From the NCBI GenBank assembly GCA_044376465.1, contig JBILKW010000112.1:1-7365 (forward strand): DNA of 7,365 nucleotides. Reading direction: 5' to 3'. The position numbers were made by a program, and so were the translations under genes. The DNA is from CAJBVG01 sp044376465. Lineage in GTDB: Bacteria > Bacteroidota > Bacteroidia > Sphingobacteriales > Sphingobacteriaceae. This document shows, piece after piece, positions 7,001 to 7,365 of this stretch (positions are counted from its first letter, which is position 1; each line of letters starts with the position of its first letter). A model generated the notes under the pieces. The model had not been told where the DNA came from. It ran no database searches and saw nothing but the letters and a program-made list of their open reading frames with translations.

Positions 7001-7365
7001 CAACACTTGGCCAAGTGCTTAGCCCTATTACATTTCCAAATGGCTTAAACAAAGTAGTATCACTTGCTTTGCAAAAAATTACAAATGAATTTGAATTAAG
7101 CGAATACGGTTTAAGTTTAATGTTTGAATTGCCATTTACAAAAACCCAATTTTCTAAATTGATATCTGTACTACTCGCATTATACCATTCTATATATTCG
7201 CTTTCTGGAAGATCTATTGCCGGGCTAGGGTCTGCCATGATTTCAGAAATAAACACATCATTACGTTTATTAGTTAGGGGGGCTATGTAATTGTATTGTA
7301 TTAAATACGAACTATCGTTTTTATTACCTAACATATCTGCCAATGGAGGCACTTTTAACTGCAAT
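4068..7365 (-). CDS. Large multi-lamin-tail-domain surface/extracellular protein (5' partial)
   Basis: The C-terminal 1098 residues of a larger protein; the frame is open through the window edge and the TTG at 7364 is not the start. Counting from there, residues 1-30 (LADMLGNKNDS...) look like the end of another Ig-like module. Four lamin-tail domains (LTD) follow at about 36-190, 300-456, 567-722 and 822-990. They are separated by three Ig-like modules (about 198-296, 460-562, 725-812). The first three LTDs open with E(I/L)MxDPSP plus EYIEL-type motifs and end in GGSPG; the fourth opens with EILFNPEP plus DFIEIYN. The C-terminus (about 1000-1096) resembles a FlgD-type Ig domain, with WDLANNGSLVPAGTY at 1060-1074. 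No catalytic motif or membrane segment is visible in this portion. Such proteins are common in Bacteroidota and are probably exported, for adhesion or surface structure, but the role is not established. I do not see a clear type IX sorting domain, though the last fold is related. Confidence 0.88.
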   Translation of the reverse strand, partial: LQLKVPPLADMLGNKNDSSYLIQYNYIAPLTNKRNDVFISEIMADPSPAIDLPESEYIEWYNASSTDINLENWVFVNGNSNIKLKPYSLNSNSFVIFCKASDTTLFKPFGNVIGLSTWPSVGNTSGLLKIIDKYGTLIDEVNYNTTWYKNKSKANGGYSLECTQSNKTCDGIYVWEVSGEKSGGSPGQLNSLWKANQQSSFYVYQFDFLNDSSIYIRFNASADSSASLKLQSYQINNPTLSPKKIVKLNDYYSEYILVFNTKFRNNNTYQFKLNTIKTCDGLSLDESIFSFVYRNDDDTSLIRINELMIDPSPAIALAEAEYIELFNTTNNYINLSSYVLNIGTTRLIMPRYILKPNEYILVGSTVDTFELKKYGTVVSFNTFPSLSNTASTVTLFNKAGRLIDRVSYKNSWYRDLTKKDGGWSLELIDPYTRCNEINRWTASTNKRGGSPGVQNTSADFFADKRALSVKFFRNKNNQQFSVGFSKPVQGYLINPAQLYFVGVKSKLFFPQDVKLDSPYYERATLTFNNALPAGNYNLICQYIPSCGRNDTNIIYPIRILEIEQPEDEIAVSEIMADPSPSRGLPDCEYIELFNKSTEEIIFSSFYIADTKDTVLVEIENWKAEQAVVLSHKNYRFSWGDDVRVIALNKLPSLGNEADTISILTLDKILIERVFYDVKTMPKEKQEGGYSYSKINNTWNCKSRHTWQASINELGGSPGAQNESIEDFSFPKIFVENYVLTNDNEVELQLNEEMNSETNILIIDNYKKPIQYEVSKNGSILLKSPSNFKEGELFTIELYIENCIGMRIDTTIDIHKKYIPKKSDLLLSEILFNPEPNGYDFIEIYNASGKIINVEDLSFSNGKERYTLHENLLPNNKYKYIKPKEYRAFTLNSEDVFNRYTIAKPEHLFECKKMPSMPDDVGIIYLLNEQDQLLDKFVYSKQLHYSWMDEIEGRSLERKRMYHLEDNSQNWASASDNIGRASPTGKNSQFSEEDEEINKDFWLSNNLLKPLLDGSKSALEINYNIEGETVFMNVKVFSVSGAFISEVMHGLSVRNSGMVKWDLANNGSLVPAGTYVLSIECYSENGKNQQYKLPFAVHY
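4395..7259 (-). repeat. Four LTD units at a period of about 255-267 codons
   Basis: Repeat structure inside the large gene. The LTD units map to about 7259-6795, 6467-5997, 5666-5199 and 4901-4395, with a diverged Ig-like spacer between successive units. The opening motif recurs at residues 41, 306, 573 and 828, giving spacings of 265, 267 and 255. Protein similarity is clear, but DNA identity survives only in short patches: a 14-base match between 5635-5648 and 7231-7244 covers the ADP/EIM codons. The duplication is therefore old and not recombinationally fresh. The fourth unit belongs to a different LTD subclass. Confidence 0.8.

Noticed and set aside
4445..7290. Plus-strand frames opposite the large gene (near 4445, 6190, 6373 and 7015)
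   Set aside because: They recur opposite the LTD repeats because the repeats keep the antisense frame open. They are shadows without family features.
1..7365. Possible defence island, mobile element, CRISPR array or retroelement
   Set aside because: All coding space is explained by housekeeping or surface genes. I found no transposase, integrase, spaced direct repeats, attachment-like ends or reverse transcriptase motifs.

Overview
The window looks like an ordinary stretch of chromosome from a low-GC member of the Bacteroidota. This rests on protein families rather than on any marker gene. It holds a NagZ-type glycosidase fused to a serine hydrolase, a short-chain (SDR-type) threonine dehydrogenase, and a very large surface-type protein with several lamin-tail domains, all common in that phylum. 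A start-proximal TAnnTTTG box, the Bacteroidota -7 motif, agrees. I cannot name a genus.

Layout: positions 1-2829 (+) carry a 5'-truncated gene for a two-enzyme peptidoglycan-recycling protein (GH3 beta-N-acetylglucosaminidase plus an AmiE-like beta-lactamase-fold domain). Positions 2830-2913 are a short convergent junction with two different tandem repeats side by side: five units of a 7-mer, then two units of a 16-mer. The remaining genes are all on the minus strand and run toward that junction. In transcription order they are a 5'-truncated multi-lamin-tail-domain protein (7365-4068), an L-threonine 3-dehydrogenase (4026-3082), and a 65-codon gene of unknown function (3079-2882). Its last codons and stop lie inside the 16-mer repeat.

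The GH3/AmiE-like protein probably works alone, taking GlcNAc and then the peptide off muropeptides. The threonine dehydrogenase makes 2-amino-3-ketobutyrate, normally passed to a CoA ligase (kbl) that is not in this window. The small gene is only 2 nt behind tdh and is probably co-translated with it. The large protein looks exported and cell-surface or extracellular, and has no evident metabolic link to tdh.

Both outer genes are cut by the window edges. There is no gene-free stretch longer than 300 bases. I saw no tRNA, rRNA, CRISPR array, transposase or phage gene. I do not see an undescribed defence or mobile system. The points most worth a second look are the repeat junction that supplies a gene's stop codon, the small tdh-coupled gene, and the regular domain alternation of the large protein.
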